Positions 7,121-16,859 of a DNA stretch of 34,150 bases are shown here, piece after piece. The position numbers and the translations under genes are program-made. Every line of letters starts with the position of its first letter. The first letter of the stretch is position 1. This stretch comes from Microbacteriaceae bacterium (lineage in GTDB: Bacteria > Actinomycetota > Actinomycetes > Actinomycetales > Microbacteriaceae): assembly GCA_947453475.1 (NCBI GenBank), contig CANGGK010000010.1, positions 1-34,150 on the forward strand. The letters are read 5' to 3'. The notes under the pieces were generated by a model. It was given only the letters and a program-made list of their open reading frames with translations. It had not been told where the DNA came from and made no database searches.

Positions 7121-10100
7121 GCTCTTCCCCAGAATCAATTTCAGAGGCTCCAATGCCAACCCACGCTGAAGGTTTTCGTGCTCACGTTGATTCTTGAAAG
7201 AGCGTAGGCACTGATAGCAACTCGATTCGAGCCCGCACTCGCAACGTGAAACTCTCGTGTGTGCCGCGTCGAAGACAGAACTGATGTTCTCTGCAATCAA
7301 CTTTGCAAAGCCAGCGCCTGCCGGAACTGCATCAATAAGAGCTAACCGAATTTCGGCATCAGTCGAAGGCAAAGGAACCACATCTATGTCATCGTGTGAA
7401 ATTTGAAGACCCTCAGCTGCTCCTTCGAGCAGCGCGTAAGCCAGCGATGAAGCCGCAGCACGGGTATCAATACCGTGCTTACTGACGTCAATTGAAATGT
7501 GGACAATGTCCGTTTCAAACACGTGGCCAAGGTGCACTCGATCCCTAAACTTACCAGCGCATTTTCTCGAGCCGTCGTAAGGCGCCTCGTGGTCGGTGCT
7601 CTTTTGCTTTTCAAGAGCCGGGTGTGCGTCGTTGCACCATGTGCAAACGTCGTACCCCTGATTCCCAGGCCCAGAGTTTAGAACGACCAATTTAGCGACC
7701 GAACGAAGCTCTGCTTCAACTCCTGGAGGCGTACGCTTTCCAGAAATCAGAACAACTTCACCTTGGTCCTTAAGGTGGATGCTTCTATTCCATGCGAACT
7801 TTTTAACGGACTCTCCTGGTTTCTTCAAGCCGCCTTTGGCGTGGAATCCCCATTCGGGAATAACGTAGTTGCCCTTGCGGAGCTTGTTTGAACCGCAACT
7901 TGGACAAGAATCGATTGAATCAGAGTCCACGTAAATTCGCTCCTGATATTCCTGACAATCAGAGCAGGCGGCGTACCTAAAGCGTCGGAAGCCTTTCTCC
8001 GTGTTTGCAGGCCGCACTAATCCCGTTGATTCCCAAACCACGCCTGCAGCAATTACTTGGGCTCCAGGTGCGTAGTCAAAAATTGCCACGGCCAAATCTC
8101 GATCGAGTTCGATCTTCTGGGCGAGCGCGGAGTCCCCTCGTCTCGGGATAAGTGGAACTGTGTCTACAGGGAACCCATACTTTGGAATCAGATTGTTCTT
8201 AGATAAGAATCCAATCAAATCCTTTTCAGTGATCGTCTTCAAACTACGGCTCAGACGACTTGCTTCCATCATCGCCTTTGACGTCGCTATCGCTGCTCCA
8301 TTGGGGGTAAGAAGTTCCTTGATGAGGTTCTCATATTGAGCAACTTCCTTTTGAAAACTCTCTCGAACGAAGTTGAACCGAGCAGAGAATTCACTTTGAA
8401 TCTTGAACCAAAGCTGATCAGATTTGCCTTTCAAGACCGCTGGAACGATGGCTTCGAAACGGGGCTTCAGTATTGCCGAATTGCTAGTAAGCCAGGAATC
8501 CAAAGCATTTCCCAAGCCGCCGTTAGGTGCGAGAAAGTCTCCTGCTTTTGGAAGAGCTTTAATCCCCATGTCTTTAAGGAAGGCAGAGAAGAAAAGGCTG
8601 AAAACGTGCCGCGCCAAGATGCGCTCATTGTGCAAATCCACATATGGAGAGCGCATTTTTCCGGCAACCATTGAAACTGGATCGCTGAACATGGACAAAT
8701 CATGCGGGCGACGTTGCGCATAAGTCAAGATAAGCGCGGCGCTGTCAGCACGACGACCTGCACGACCTGCACGCTGAATATAGTTGGCTACCGCGGGCGG
8801 CATGTTTCGCAGCAAAACTGCCTGGAGCTCACCAACGTCCACGCCCAGTTCGAAAGTCGTAGAAGAACTGAGAACGTTGATTCGGCCTTCGATGAAGTCC
8901 TGCTGGACCTGCGCGGCGTAGTCCGTCTCAAGTTGCGCCGTGTGTTCTCTAGCAACCATGCCAACTACTTCATCTGCGGCATAAAGTGACGCGTAGTGAG
9001 AACTCGCAATTCCGCCGGTGAGGTATTTGGCCCCCACCATCTGGAGGGTGCCTTCACATTTGAACCTCGGACATACGTCACCTGCAGAGACCGAAGTGAT
9101 GCGACGGCAGAGTCCGCAACGAAAAAGGTTTCCGGCTGCCTCTGTGGATTGGATGACAATGTTCTTTGGGTTTAGCGCGAACACTACCCCTTGTGTGCCT
9201 ATAGTTTGATTTGCTAGGAATCCGTTGAATACACCTTGGGGTGATGACAATGCCGACCATAGGTCCTTCAGAAATTTCACTGGATCCGCTTGGATGCCAA
9301 TGGCTTCGAAAACTTTCTTGGTGAAATCTAGACGTGTATTCGAGGCTGATTTTGGCAGCCACGCGTAGGTCTTTATTTGAGAATTAGCCTCAGCCTCGCG
9401 AATGTACAGGGGTCCTGTACGAGGTTTGAAGAGTTCATCGCCCAGGTCAACACCGTCTGCACCTTGAACGATGCCGGAGATTCGAAGAGTGTTCAAGATT
9501 TCGCTTAAGAATGCCTTAGCTTGTTCGATGCTGAAACCAAGGTTTGTCATTGGTTTGTAGGCTACATCCCCGCTCGGAAGGCGGAATCGCCAGCTAATGA
9601 GGCCACTTCCCTCTAGGTTGGTCTGCAAGTCTGTAGACGTTGCTTCCCAATAAAGTCTCTTCAAAACCATGTCCTGCTGAGCGATTGAGCTGAGTCCCTG
9701 CAGGATGTTCGCGTTTCGAGCCTCGTTGACCACATATGCCTTAAGGTCCAGGAAGCCGATCTCTGTGCCTGGGTGAGCACCTTCGGCAACTGCGAGTGCC
9801 TTGCGGATAATTCTTCGCCACAGAATACGCTCGTGGCTGTCCTCGAGATAGGGAGCAAAGAAAGCAGCCTGCTGTCGGCTATCGGAGAAAATCATCAACT
9901 TTCTGCCCTCACCAGGCAAGTGTGCTAAAGCCCCAAGGGGCGCCGGAGGGAGGTCATGATAGAGACTCGTAGCCAAAACTGCGGCAGCAGCATCATTCCC
10001 ACTTTCAAGCTTTCTAATGATGCTTTGTCCGAGCCCCGAGCATACTTGGCACTTAGTCACTCGATCCGTGAATCGCACTTCGAACACTTCATCACTATGG

Positions 10101-11797
10101 CAGTCGGTGCACGATGAAATATTTTCGTGTGAGATCAAACCACACTTCCCGCACAGAAAACTACTCTGTGATTCCACATCGCTTGCCGCTGGTGGTGTGT
10201 CGTCAAAATTGACCTCATCCTCGTTATCCGAGTCGCTGGCGAATTCAACAGGATAGGCATAGGTCGCAGGCGATGCTTTTTCAGACTTCCCGCTTGCTTT
10301 GAAATACTCTCGTCCTGCGCTTTCAACAACGTAACCGGCGTAATAGCTAGCGCCGCAACGTTTGCAACCCGCTAACTCATACGAAGGCGCAGAGCAATCC
10401 GGGCATGAGAGATGTCTCGAAAGATGCGCGTGCGGTGTGCTCGAGAGACAGCTAAAGACGCCTTCCGTTGCACGAGCAAAAAGGTGGAATCTTGCCTGGA
10501 ATGATGGATTGCCAAACTGATCCTTAATCCCCGAACCTAGCTCAACAATTCGCACAACAGCCTCTTGAGCCGTCTCAGCGTCTGAGCCGAAAACCCTGAT
10601 GGCAACATCTGCAACGCTGCTTGGCTGAAGCAGTAGGAATTGGCGAACCAGACTCACATGCTCATTCTCAAGGAACAGATTGGACGCCGTGTCGTTATTG
10701 GCACCTGACGCAATAGCCGCGGAGACAAACGCGCTTTCGTCATTTAGCGGTATCCAAGCCTCTGGTGAACTGAAGCTCCAGGAGCCAGGGCCAATATCGC
10801 GACGTTGTGGTTCGACTAGGTCCCTGAATTTGCCTTCGTTTTCCGCTATCGCATATTCATTTCCAAAGAAATTGGAGGCAAACCGCTCCTTGTCTTCATC
10901 AGAGCCTCCGATGGTTGCAGTTGTGCCAATAGTGATTATCGAGTTTGTTTTATCAACTCTTTCGCGAAGTTTTTTGAGCAAAAGCGCTACTTCGACACCG
11001 TGTGCTCCATCGTAAGTATGAGCCTCATCCGCGACGATAAACTTCCATGAGTTTGCGTCGCTTCCGTTGAATATTTCGTGGTCTTCTGGGCGAAGCAAAA
11101 GATACTCAAGCATTGCGTAGTTAGTCAGCAAAATGTGCGGTGGAGTCGAGCGCATCTCTTCCCGCGAGACCAACTCATTTGAAGGAGGCATTTTGCCTTC
11201 GCGTTGCAAGTACAACTGCTTGGCTCGGTCTTGTGTCTCCAGGGTTTCGCCGGTGTATCGACCAAACGTGATTGAGCTGTAACCCGAGAGTGTTTCCCGA
11301 ATGCGTTTAACTTGATCGTTCGCCAAAGCGTTCATTGGATAGAGCAATAGGGCTCGAACGCCGCTACCCAGGGTGCCGGCCTCTTTCTCCTTCATCAGGT
11401 GATTGATGATGGGAATCAGGAAGCTCTCTGTCTTTCCTGATCCTGTGCCGGTCGCTACGAGGAGGCTACGTCCGCCCCCGATTTTTCGAATTGCATCTTC
11501 TTGGTGTTTATAAACCGGGCGATCTAGAGGAAATGCGTTGTTTCCAATCTTCAGGAACTCAGGAGACAGAGTTCCATCGGCAACAAGTTCGCGGATTGTG
11601 CTCCCTGTTAGATAAGGCGGTGTGGCCTCCAAGTAAGGGCCTTTGACGATGCCACCCGGTTCGGCAATCGATCGGTCAATCGCGAAGGCGATGGCCTTAG
11701 CAAGGTCGACTTGTCGAGGTTGCACCAGGGACTTCAGATAACGACCATACGTTTCAGAAATCTCTTTGGAGGACTTAAGCGGGTTGATGTTATTCAT
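7118..11797 (-). CDS. DEAH-box helicase with DUF1998-type zinc domain
   Basis: A 1559-residue superfamily 2 helicase. RecA-1 carries ATGTGSGKTE (Walker A, ~115-124), LLYPMNALAND (motif Ia) and VADEAH (~255-260). RecA-2 carries FSDSRQQAAFF and, after an inserted zinc-cluster region (CPDC...CKRC, CGKC...CTDC...CQVC), the motif VI stretch QRAGRAGRR. The C-terminus has further Cys pairs (CSDC, CPSC, CTWC) and ends CECGLESSCYQCLRSF...NQ..H, the hallmark of DUF1998/MZB helicases. B. subtilis MrfA and the DruE protein of Druantia share this architecture, and DISARM splits it over DrmA and DrmB. Its ATG overlaps the upstream gene by 8 nt, with AGGAGA about 9 nt before it. It is the last gene of the six-gene operon. 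It probably translocates on DNA as the motor of the defence system. Confidence 0.9.
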   Translation of the reverse strand: MNNINPLKSSKEISETYGRYLKSLVQPRQVDLAKAIAFAIDRSIAEPGGIVKGPYLEATPPYLTGSTIRELVADGTLSPEFLKIGNNAFPLDRPVYKHQEDAIRKIGGGRSLLVATGTGSGKTESFLIPIINHLMKEKEAGTLGSGVRALLLYPMNALANDQVKRIRETLSGYSSITFGRYTGETLETQDRAKQLYLQREGKMPPSNELVSREEMRSTPPHILLTNYAMLEYLLLRPEDHEIFNGSDANSWKFIVADEAHTYDGAHGVEVALLLKKLRERVDKTNSIITIGTTATIGGSDEDKERFASNFFGNEYAIAENEGKFRDLVEPQRRDIGPGSWSFSSPEAWIPLNDESAFVSAAIASGANNDTASNLFLENEHVSLVRQFLLLQPSSVADVAIRVFGSDAETAQEAVVRIVELGSGIKDQFGNPSFQARFHLFARATEGVFSCLSSTPHAHLSRHLSCPDCSAPSYELAGCKRCGASYYAGYVVESAGREYFKASGKSEKASPATYAYPVEFASDSDNEDEVNFDDTPPAASDVESQSSFLCGKCGLISHENISSCTDCHSDEVFEVRFTDRVTKCQVCSGLGQSIIRKLESGNDAAAAVLATSLYHDLPPAPLGALAHLPGEGRKLMIFSDSRQQAAFFAPYLEDSHERILWRRIIRKALAVAEGAHPGTEIGFLDLKAYVVNEARNANILQGLSSIAQQDMVLKRLYWEATSTDLQTNLEGSGLISWRFRLPSGDVAYKPMTNLGFSIEQAKAFLSEILNTLRISGIVQGADGVDLGDELFKPRTGPLYIREAEANSQIKTYAWLPKSASNTRLDFTKKVFEAIGIQADPVKFLKDLWSALSSPQGVFNGFLANQTIGTQGVVFALNPKNIVIQSTEAAGNLFRCGLCRRITSVSAGDVCPRFKCEGTLQMVGAKYLTGGIASSHYASLYAADEVVGMVAREHTAQLETDYAAQVQQDFIEGRINVLSSSTTFELGVDVGELQAVLLRNMPPAVANYIQRAGRAGRRADSAALILTYAQRRPHDLSMFSDPVSMVAGKMRSPYVDLHNERILARHVFSLFFSAFLKDMGIKALPKAGDFLAPNGGLGNALDSWLTSNSAILKPRFEAIVPAVLKGKSDQLWFKIQSEFSARFNFVRESFQKEVAQYENLIKELLTPNGAAIATSKAMMEASRLSRSLKTITEKDLIGFLSKNNLIPKYGFPVDTVPLIPRRGDSALAQKIELDRDLAVAIFDYAPGAQVIAAGVVWESTGLVRPANTEKGFRRFRYAACSDCQEYQERIYVDSDSIDSCPSCGSNKLRKGNYVIPEWGFHAKGGLKKPGESVKKFAWNRSIHLKDQGEVVLISGKRTPPGVEAELRSVAKLVVLNSGPGNQGYDVCTWCNDAHPALEKQKSTDHEAPYDGSRKCAGKFRDRVHLGHVFETDIVHISIDVSKHGIDTRAAASSLAYALLEGAAEGLQISHDDIDVVPLPSTDAEIRLALIDAVPAGAGFAKLIAENISSVFDAAHTRVSRCECGLESSCYQCLRSFKNQREHENLQRGLALEPLKLILGKS

Positions 11798-14700
11798 TGG
11801 ATTCTGTCTCCTGTAATTTCAAAAAGAGTTCTGCGAGCGTTATGTCTAACTCAGTTATTGATGGTGAAACCGTACTTATTTGTTTGTGCAAGTACATGTA
11901 TTTGGTCCAGGCTGTCATTGCCTTTGAGTCACCCCTGGCAGCCAGGCGCACTAGCAAAGCCAAGCGCAGCGATATCCAAGGTATGTCCAGGGTCGTAATT
12001 CGGAGGCCTCGGGTCTTTCGAACTCGATCACGGGTTTCAGGGGTGGCAACTGGTCGAGTGGCAACTAGCTCACGAACGTTGGCTGGATAACCTTCGAACG
12101 CTTCATCTAGGTTCTCTATGGCAGTTCGGAGCGATTGAATATCAATGACCTCGTGAGCGGCATCCGCTTCTATTGCCAGGTCTCGAGCGATTCTCGCCAT
12201 TGTTCCGCCCTCGAAAAGCGAACCAGGAACATACTCTTCAAACCAGGATTCAAATTCCTCTTCGCTCCATAAGGCGAAGAGTTGAGGCACAGTCGCAAAT
12301 AGCCTTGACTTCGAAATTAGAGTCGAGGAAAGTGATTCATCGTCTTCGCCTAGGTCTTCTTGCTTGGGGTTCCTGAGGCCCCAGAATGCAGTCGCCAGCG
12401 CAATCAGACTCTCCATCTGGTTTTCGTCGCTTTCATCAGCTAGTAGGCAAGCCAGCACCGGCTTGTTAGCGTAATTGCTGATATCGATTTCGGTGCTCGC
12501 GCTAGATGCCAACAGTCCTGCAGTGAACAAATGCTTCAGGTAGTGCTCGTCGTCTCGAAGTTCGCTCGGGTAGGATTTCAGCGCTAGCGAAGGCTGTTCC
12601 CGCAGGATGGTAGCCGCGAAGTCTCTCATGGCAACACGATTGACTATTGCCCCCGACTGCATGTTCCCAAGGAGCATGCACTGCCAGGCGCGTTCTAGGC
12701 TGATAGAAAACAGCTTTTGTGTTTGAATGCCGCTCGTCAACCAATAAGCAAGTGCGTGATCAGCTGATGTCTCGGGGACGATTTCGCCGGCATCAAATCG
12801 ACCGGTGTTTGTCCCGGACCTATCTGGGATGTCAGGAAAGACCGACTCGACCCAAGCGTTTGCGATAGCGATCGTGAAGTACGCCTCCCCGAAACCTAAA
12901 ATCTCCTCCGGAACGGACGTCATAAAACCTACCAATGGGATCACAATTGGTTTTATCCACGGCGCCCTGGAGGAGTAAAAGGCTATTTCTAAACCCTCGG
13001 GAGCGGTGTCGGAACGAAACGTGAATTGAAGTTCACCCGACATGGCATCGAATGTGAAACTCTCAAATATTTTTCTTGGGTAAACCTGGCCCGCAGCAAG
13101 GTTTCTGCCGGCATCAGTTAGCAGGTGGAGCTCAAGTGGCCCTTTGTGGTTGGCGGTTTCAGCCAATTCGGCAAGGTTGAAGCGCAGTCGTGAGGCTGAT
13201 TCTTTCGGTGCCAGCTCAATGACTGTTTTATCCGAGCTGACTCCGACTAGCCGAACGCCCACCCGATCTCGTAGCGCGGCATAAAACTGCAAGTCCGGCA
13301 GGTCTTCTATGTGGGCCTTGACCGGTGTGAACCAGGTGCTCTTTCTGAGCGAACTTGTGTTTAACAGCTCAAAACTTTCATGAGCGGGCTGAATCACTAG
13401 ACGCTGAGCACTGACATTGGCATCTGTGATGTGTGTTTCAATCTCCTGCGGCCCGAAGGCAAGTTCAAGCTCAAAATCCCCTCTTCTAAGAGTGGTTGAA
13501 AATTTCTCGAGTCCTTTGCCGTCGTCAGCGAGACTTCGCATCTCGCGTGCTGAGTTTTCTAGGCCAGTCACGATGTTGGCGTTGAATTTCAGGCCAGTTC
13601 CGAAACCCTTGGAGACTGAAACTTCGAAGCTTCCGTCTAGCTCCCGGCCAAAGACCGGCTTGAGGAGGCCCTTGTCAGGGGTGAGTGATGTTTCCAGAAT
13701 CGATGCGTCGATCATGTTCGTGAGTCGATACGTCCAAATATCATCCCCGCCATCGCTAGGCGGCACCATTACGTTCGGAGGTGCGCTGAGGATTGAGTTT
13801 CCTAGTTGATCGAAAACGCCAGGTATTTCATTGCTCTCATGCACCTGGGGCTTTTTATAAGCAGAGACGGGTCTCTTTACGGCAGGCTTTTTGGTACTTC
13901 CAATGAAGATGGCGAAAAGTTCGGCGCCGTCTAGGTCTAATTCATATGCCACCCAGTTAGTCTTTGAGTCGCCTGAACCCCAACCCAGCGGTGCATCGAT
14001 CCGTCTGAGTTGCGCAACCCCATCCACTTCGATTCGAGTCTCAATGCCCTTATACGATTCGCGAACGAGAACTCGGTGAACAGCGGGTTCGATGGGGCCT
14101 CGGATCTGATCCATGGAACCATCGGATTTGAATATTAGGACAGGCGCATCCTCTGTAAAGAGCTTCGTGTTCCAACGGCGATTGAAGGCCTGCCCATTGA
14201 CGTTCTGAAGCACTGAAGCTACGAAAGAAACATTGGGAGTGACTTCTCGAATTTCGAAACTTGCGCGGGTAGGGGTAAGGCCCGGCATAGTTCTAGGGAC
14301 ATGAATTTCACTTTGGTGGAATTGGGCATCCATCGTCCAATTGCTTTGTGAATAGGCGTTTTCTGGCAGAACTGGAAGAAGAGCAAGCAATTCCGTTGAT
14401 CGCCAGCGAATCTGAGGCGAGAAAATGCGAGCCGCACTCTTGGCTCGTCTTAGGGAGCCCAGCTCAGACACAACTCTTACGATCTCGTCGATGACTCGTT
14501 TTGGAAGTCCTTGGCCACCGCCGCTGTTCAAAACCCCGTCGTCTTGGAGGTCATCAAGAACTTCGATGCACTTTTCTACAAAATCCTCCGCGACCTCACC
14601 GGCCTGGTTGATGAAATGCCACGTAGGGGCGTCCAAGCCTTTCGACTGTATGCGCTCGCGAGGTATTGACCTAACTTCGTTGCAAAAATAAGCAGCGTCA

Positions 14701-15146
14701 AAGTTGGGAACCGTCCGATATTCGCGAATCAGTTTCTGGATGAATGTCTTCTGGCTATGCACGGGTATACCAGCGTGCAGAATGATTTCACCGATGCGCC
14801 CCAAGGGGTGTTCGAATCGCTGCAGCCCAAAACGATTTAGAGCCGCGCGATGTAGCTTTGTGATTCGAACCTGATTGCCTTGATTATTTTCCAAGTTGTT
14901 CAGAGCTGACATAATTTGGGCCCAGAGCGCGCCTTGTTCCAGTTCTGCAGAAGCTACTAGATTTAGGCCAACTAAGAGAGATGCCATGTGGCCAGTTTCT
15001 ACCACATAGATATCTCCGCGTTGGATCAGGTAACCAATTCTTTGAAGCGCCTTGCGGGCAAGCTCATCGTCATACTCAAGCTGAACCACCAGCGATTGGT
15101 TACTCAGCGCGTCTCCCCAGACGCGCTCCGCTTCAAAAATGTCCAT
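11790..15146 (-). CDS. Large protein of unknown function in the defence operon
   Basis: No family is recognised with confidence. The track extends it to 15257, but that would overlap the HEPN gene. The ATG at 15146 (MDIFEAERVWGD) has a GGGGGG site just before it and begins 22 nt after the HEPN gene's stop, giving 1118 residues. The N-terminal ~230 residues are helical with a recognisable block PLGRIGEIILHAGIPV, then AYFCNEV and FINQAGEVAEDFVEKC. The middle (about 270-800) is beta-rich, like tandem sandwich domains, and the last ~300 residues are helical and acidic. There are no Walker, nuclease or methylase motifs and no membrane segment. It overlaps the helicase start by 8 nt, so the two are translationally coupled and are likely partners. 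It could be a structural or DNA-recognition subunit. Confidence 0.8.
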   Translation of the reverse strand: MDIFEAERVWGDALSNQSLVVQLEYDDELARKALQRIGYLIQRGDIYVVETGHMASLLVGLNLVASAELEQGALWAQIMSALNNLENNQGNQVRITKLHRAALNRFGLQRFEHPLGRIGEIILHAGIPVHSQKTFIQKLIREYRTVPNFDAAYFCNEVRSIPRERIQSKGLDAPTWHFINQAGEVAEDFVEKCIEVLDDLQDDGVLNSGGGQGLPKRVIDEIVRVVSELGSLRRAKSAARIFSPQIRWRSTELLALLPVLPENAYSQSNWTMDAQFHQSEIHVPRTMPGLTPTRASFEIREVTPNVSFVASVLQNVNGQAFNRRWNTKLFTEDAPVLIFKSDGSMDQIRGPIEPAVHRVLVRESYKGIETRIEVDGVAQLRRIDAPLGWGSGDSKTNWVAYELDLDGAELFAIFIGSTKKPAVKRPVSAYKKPQVHESNEIPGVFDQLGNSILSAPPNVMVPPSDGGDDIWTYRLTNMIDASILETSLTPDKGLLKPVFGRELDGSFEVSVSKGFGTGLKFNANIVTGLENSAREMRSLADDGKGLEKFSTTLRRGDFELELAFGPQEIETHITDANVSAQRLVIQPAHESFELLNTSSLRKSTWFTPVKAHIEDLPDLQFYAALRDRVGVRLVGVSSDKTVIELAPKESASRLRFNLAELAETANHKGPLELHLLTDAGRNLAAGQVYPRKIFESFTFDAMSGELQFTFRSDTAPEGLEIAFYSSRAPWIKPIVIPLVGFMTSVPEEILGFGEAYFTIAIANAWVESVFPDIPDRSGTNTGRFDAGEIVPETSADHALAYWLTSGIQTQKLFSISLERAWQCMLLGNMQSGAIVNRVAMRDFAATILREQPSLALKSYPSELRDDEHYLKHLFTAGLLASSASTEIDISNYANKPVLACLLADESDENQMESLIALATAFWGLRNPKQEDLGEDDESLSSTLISKSRLFATVPQLFALWSEEEFESWFEEYVPGSLFEGGTMARIARDLAIEADAAHEVIDIQSLRTAIENLDEAFEGYPANVRELVATRPVATPETRDRVRKTRGLRITTLDIPWISLRLALLVRLAARGDSKAMTAWTKYMYLHKQISTVSPSITELDITLAELFLKLQETESNE

Positions 15147-15168
15147 GTGCCCCCCCGGAATTCTGAAT

Positions 15169-16275
15169 CTAGTCCGCTTCGACCGTCTCAACAAAGAAGT
15201 GGCTGGCAAACCAGTCCTTCGATTCAACTTCACCGATGTACTCAGGGCCTGAATCACCGAAATAAATCATGTCGCCATCCCAGGTAACTCGAATTATTTC
15301 GCCTTCCTGAATAGTGTCCCTGCCCCGCATAAGCGTGGATTTCGTAATTGGTCCGATGTGAGATTCATCGAGGGACAGCATGGACTCCCGATCGTGAAGC
15401 TTGCCGCCTGCAAATGTGTAGCTCCGAGGTAACAGAAACTTAGCGAATGGGTCTTGTTCGGTCTCATCAGCAGATGAACCCCAGTACCCAACCATGCGTA
15501 ACGAACCCAAAAAGTTCGCTGCTACTGCGCCATTGGCATCCACCCACAGCCAGTCGAGCTCGAGCGCTCGCCACAATTTGTAGTATCGATTTGTTGTCGT
15601 GTTGCCAATCTCAGACGTGACGTTTTTTGCCGCATCTAAGTCGATAAGTGACCCCGAAGCGTTTAACTGAATCTTTCGAGGACCAACAATGCCCAGCCAG
15701 GTCGCACCAACCGCACTTTGTTTGAGTGACTTCGGGCTTTCCGATGAGCCTGAGGCCGGCTGCGCCGGCACATTATTCTTGCCAACACCTGTGTAAGAAC
15801 CTGCCGCAATAGCGTTGACGCGGCTTATGACAGGGAGGAGCTCATCCGCGAGCTCGAGCCCACACTTATCTGCGACATATTTCACCAGACTAAGTGCGCT
15901 TCTTAGCCCTGAAATATTGTGCGGGTTGTGATCGTGGTACCACTGGTTTCGAGTCGCTAGAAGTTTCTTCAACGACGGGTAAAACTGGTACTCATTCTTA
16001 GGTAGGTACTCGCGAATCGGTGAATCGACGTAGCGGAAAGGCTCGTTGATGATCCAACTTAGGTCTAACCTGCTTGTGTAAATGTAGTGCGAATCTGTTG
16101 CCCGTCGGGCTTCACATAGCTGAGTAAACCAGTGGGCGCCATACTTTGCGCTCATCTGGTTATCAAAGTAAGTGCCAAGCTCAATCGACAGCGAAGAAAG
16201 AACTGTCGAGAACGTCGCGAGACAGTGACCCGGGGAAGAGTCCTCTGGCATGTGAATCGGGTAGAAATCCACCAC
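15169..16275 (-). CDS. HEPN-domain protein (Swt1-like), candidate RNase
   Basis: A 368-residue protein. The N-terminal part holds LLATRNQWYHDH at about residues 105-116, which is the HEPN R-x4-H signature (R109-N110-x-x-x-H114) in its Swt1-like RNxWxH form, followed by the expected helix LRSALSLVKYVADKCGLE. HEPN domains with this motif are usually RNases that act as toxins or abortive-infection effectors. A ~40-residue Ser/Pro/Gly linker (around 150-190) leads to a beta-rich C-terminal half (ATWLGIVGPRKIQLNASG ...) of unknown fold. The GTG start shares one base with the upstream gene's TAG stop, giving tight coupling. Within a modification operon it may provide the cell-suicide or RNA-cleaving arm. 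RNase activity is inferred from the motif. Confidence 0.72.
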   Translation of the reverse strand: MVDFYPIHMPEDSSPGHCLATFSTVLSSLSIELGTYFDNQMSAKYGAHWFTQLCEARRATDSHYIYTSRLDLSWIINEPFRYVDSPIREYLPKNEYQFYPSLKKLLATRNQWYHDHNPHNISGLRSALSLVKYVADKCGLELADELLPVISRVNAIAAGSYTGVGKNNVPAQPASGSSESPKSLKQSAVGATWLGIVGPRKIQLNASGSLIDLDAAKNVTSEIGNTTTNRYYKLWRALELDWLWVDANGAVAANFLGSLRMVGYWGSSADETEQDPFAKFLLPRSYTFAGGKLHDRESMLSLDESHIGPITKSTLMRGRDTIQEGEIIRVTWDGDMIYFGDSGPEYIGEVESKDWFASHFFVETVEAD

Positions 16276-16832
16276 TAGCTGAGGTCCACAACTGCTGGTT
16301 TGCCTAGTTTCTTCATAAGCGCTACGACACGCGTCAGGGCCCAGGGTAGAACAAGAAGATTTCCATCCTCGGCAGAAATCGCAACTGCCAACGAATCCTT
16401 GAACTTAGCCGCCTTCGGGTTCAATTCTGACCATGTGCCGGTTTCAAACCCGAGGCCCTCAAGCCATTGCTTCGCATTTGCGCCGAGGAGGCCATCCAAC
16501 TCATCCCAAGATACCCCGTTCAGAGTCGGGTAGTCTTTGCCACCAGGGCGTAATGCGCGCAACAGGGCAACCCACTTACCATCCTCGCGAATTTGAACAG
16601 TCATGACTCCGTTGCGGGTCAAGTGACTGTAGAGGGGTGGTGGGCTAGACAAAAATTCCGAGAGACGCACGTGGATCGTTCCGTCTGGGTGAGATTGCAC
16701 CGCCACTTCCGCGTGTAAACCGTCTGGTGACTCGAGATCAGAAATACTAGAGTCAACCTCTTGGCCTGAAATAGCAACTCGCGCAGACCTTTGATTCACC
16801 TTCAGCAATAGGCTGGCAACTTGATGTGTCAT
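16275..16832 (-). CDS. 185-aa protein of unknown function in the defence operon
   Basis: No family recognised. I place the start at ATG 16832 (MTHQVASLLLK) rather than the tracked 16847, because GGGGGAG sits 6 nt before it and would otherwise be inside the coding sequence. The protein looks like a small alpha/beta fold: an N-terminal beta-rich half (VAISGQEVDSSI, AEVAVQSHPDGTIHVRL), a WDELDGLLGANAKQWLEGLG helical region, and a C-terminal LPWALTRVVALMKKLGK helix. It starts 27 nt after the methyltransferase stop and its stop overlaps the HEPN start by 1 nt. A small protein tightly coupled to a HEPN gene could be its partner or antitoxin. That is inference from position only. Confidence 0.7.
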   Translation of the reverse strand: MTHQVASLLLKVNQRSARVAISGQEVDSSISDLESPDGLHAEVAVQSHPDGTIHVRLSEFLSSPPPLYSHLTRNGVMTVQIREDGKWVALLRALRPGGKDYPTLNGVSWDELDGLLGANAKQWLEGLGFETGTWSELNPKAAKFKDSLAVAISAEDGNLLVLPWALTRVVALMKKLGKPAVVDLS

Positions 16833-16859
16833 AGATATCTCCCCCATATTTTGATGAGC

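Noticed and set aside
7118-11797. Calling the helicase DruE and the locus Druantia
   Set aside because: The DUF1998 architecture fits, but it is shorter than typical DruE, the other Dru proteins were not recognised, and the adenine methylase and SNF2-PLD genes point elsewhere.
15147-15257. 37-residue N-terminal extension of the 1118-aa protein
   Set aside because: It would overlap the HEPN gene by 89 bp, and the ribosome site points to ATG 15146.
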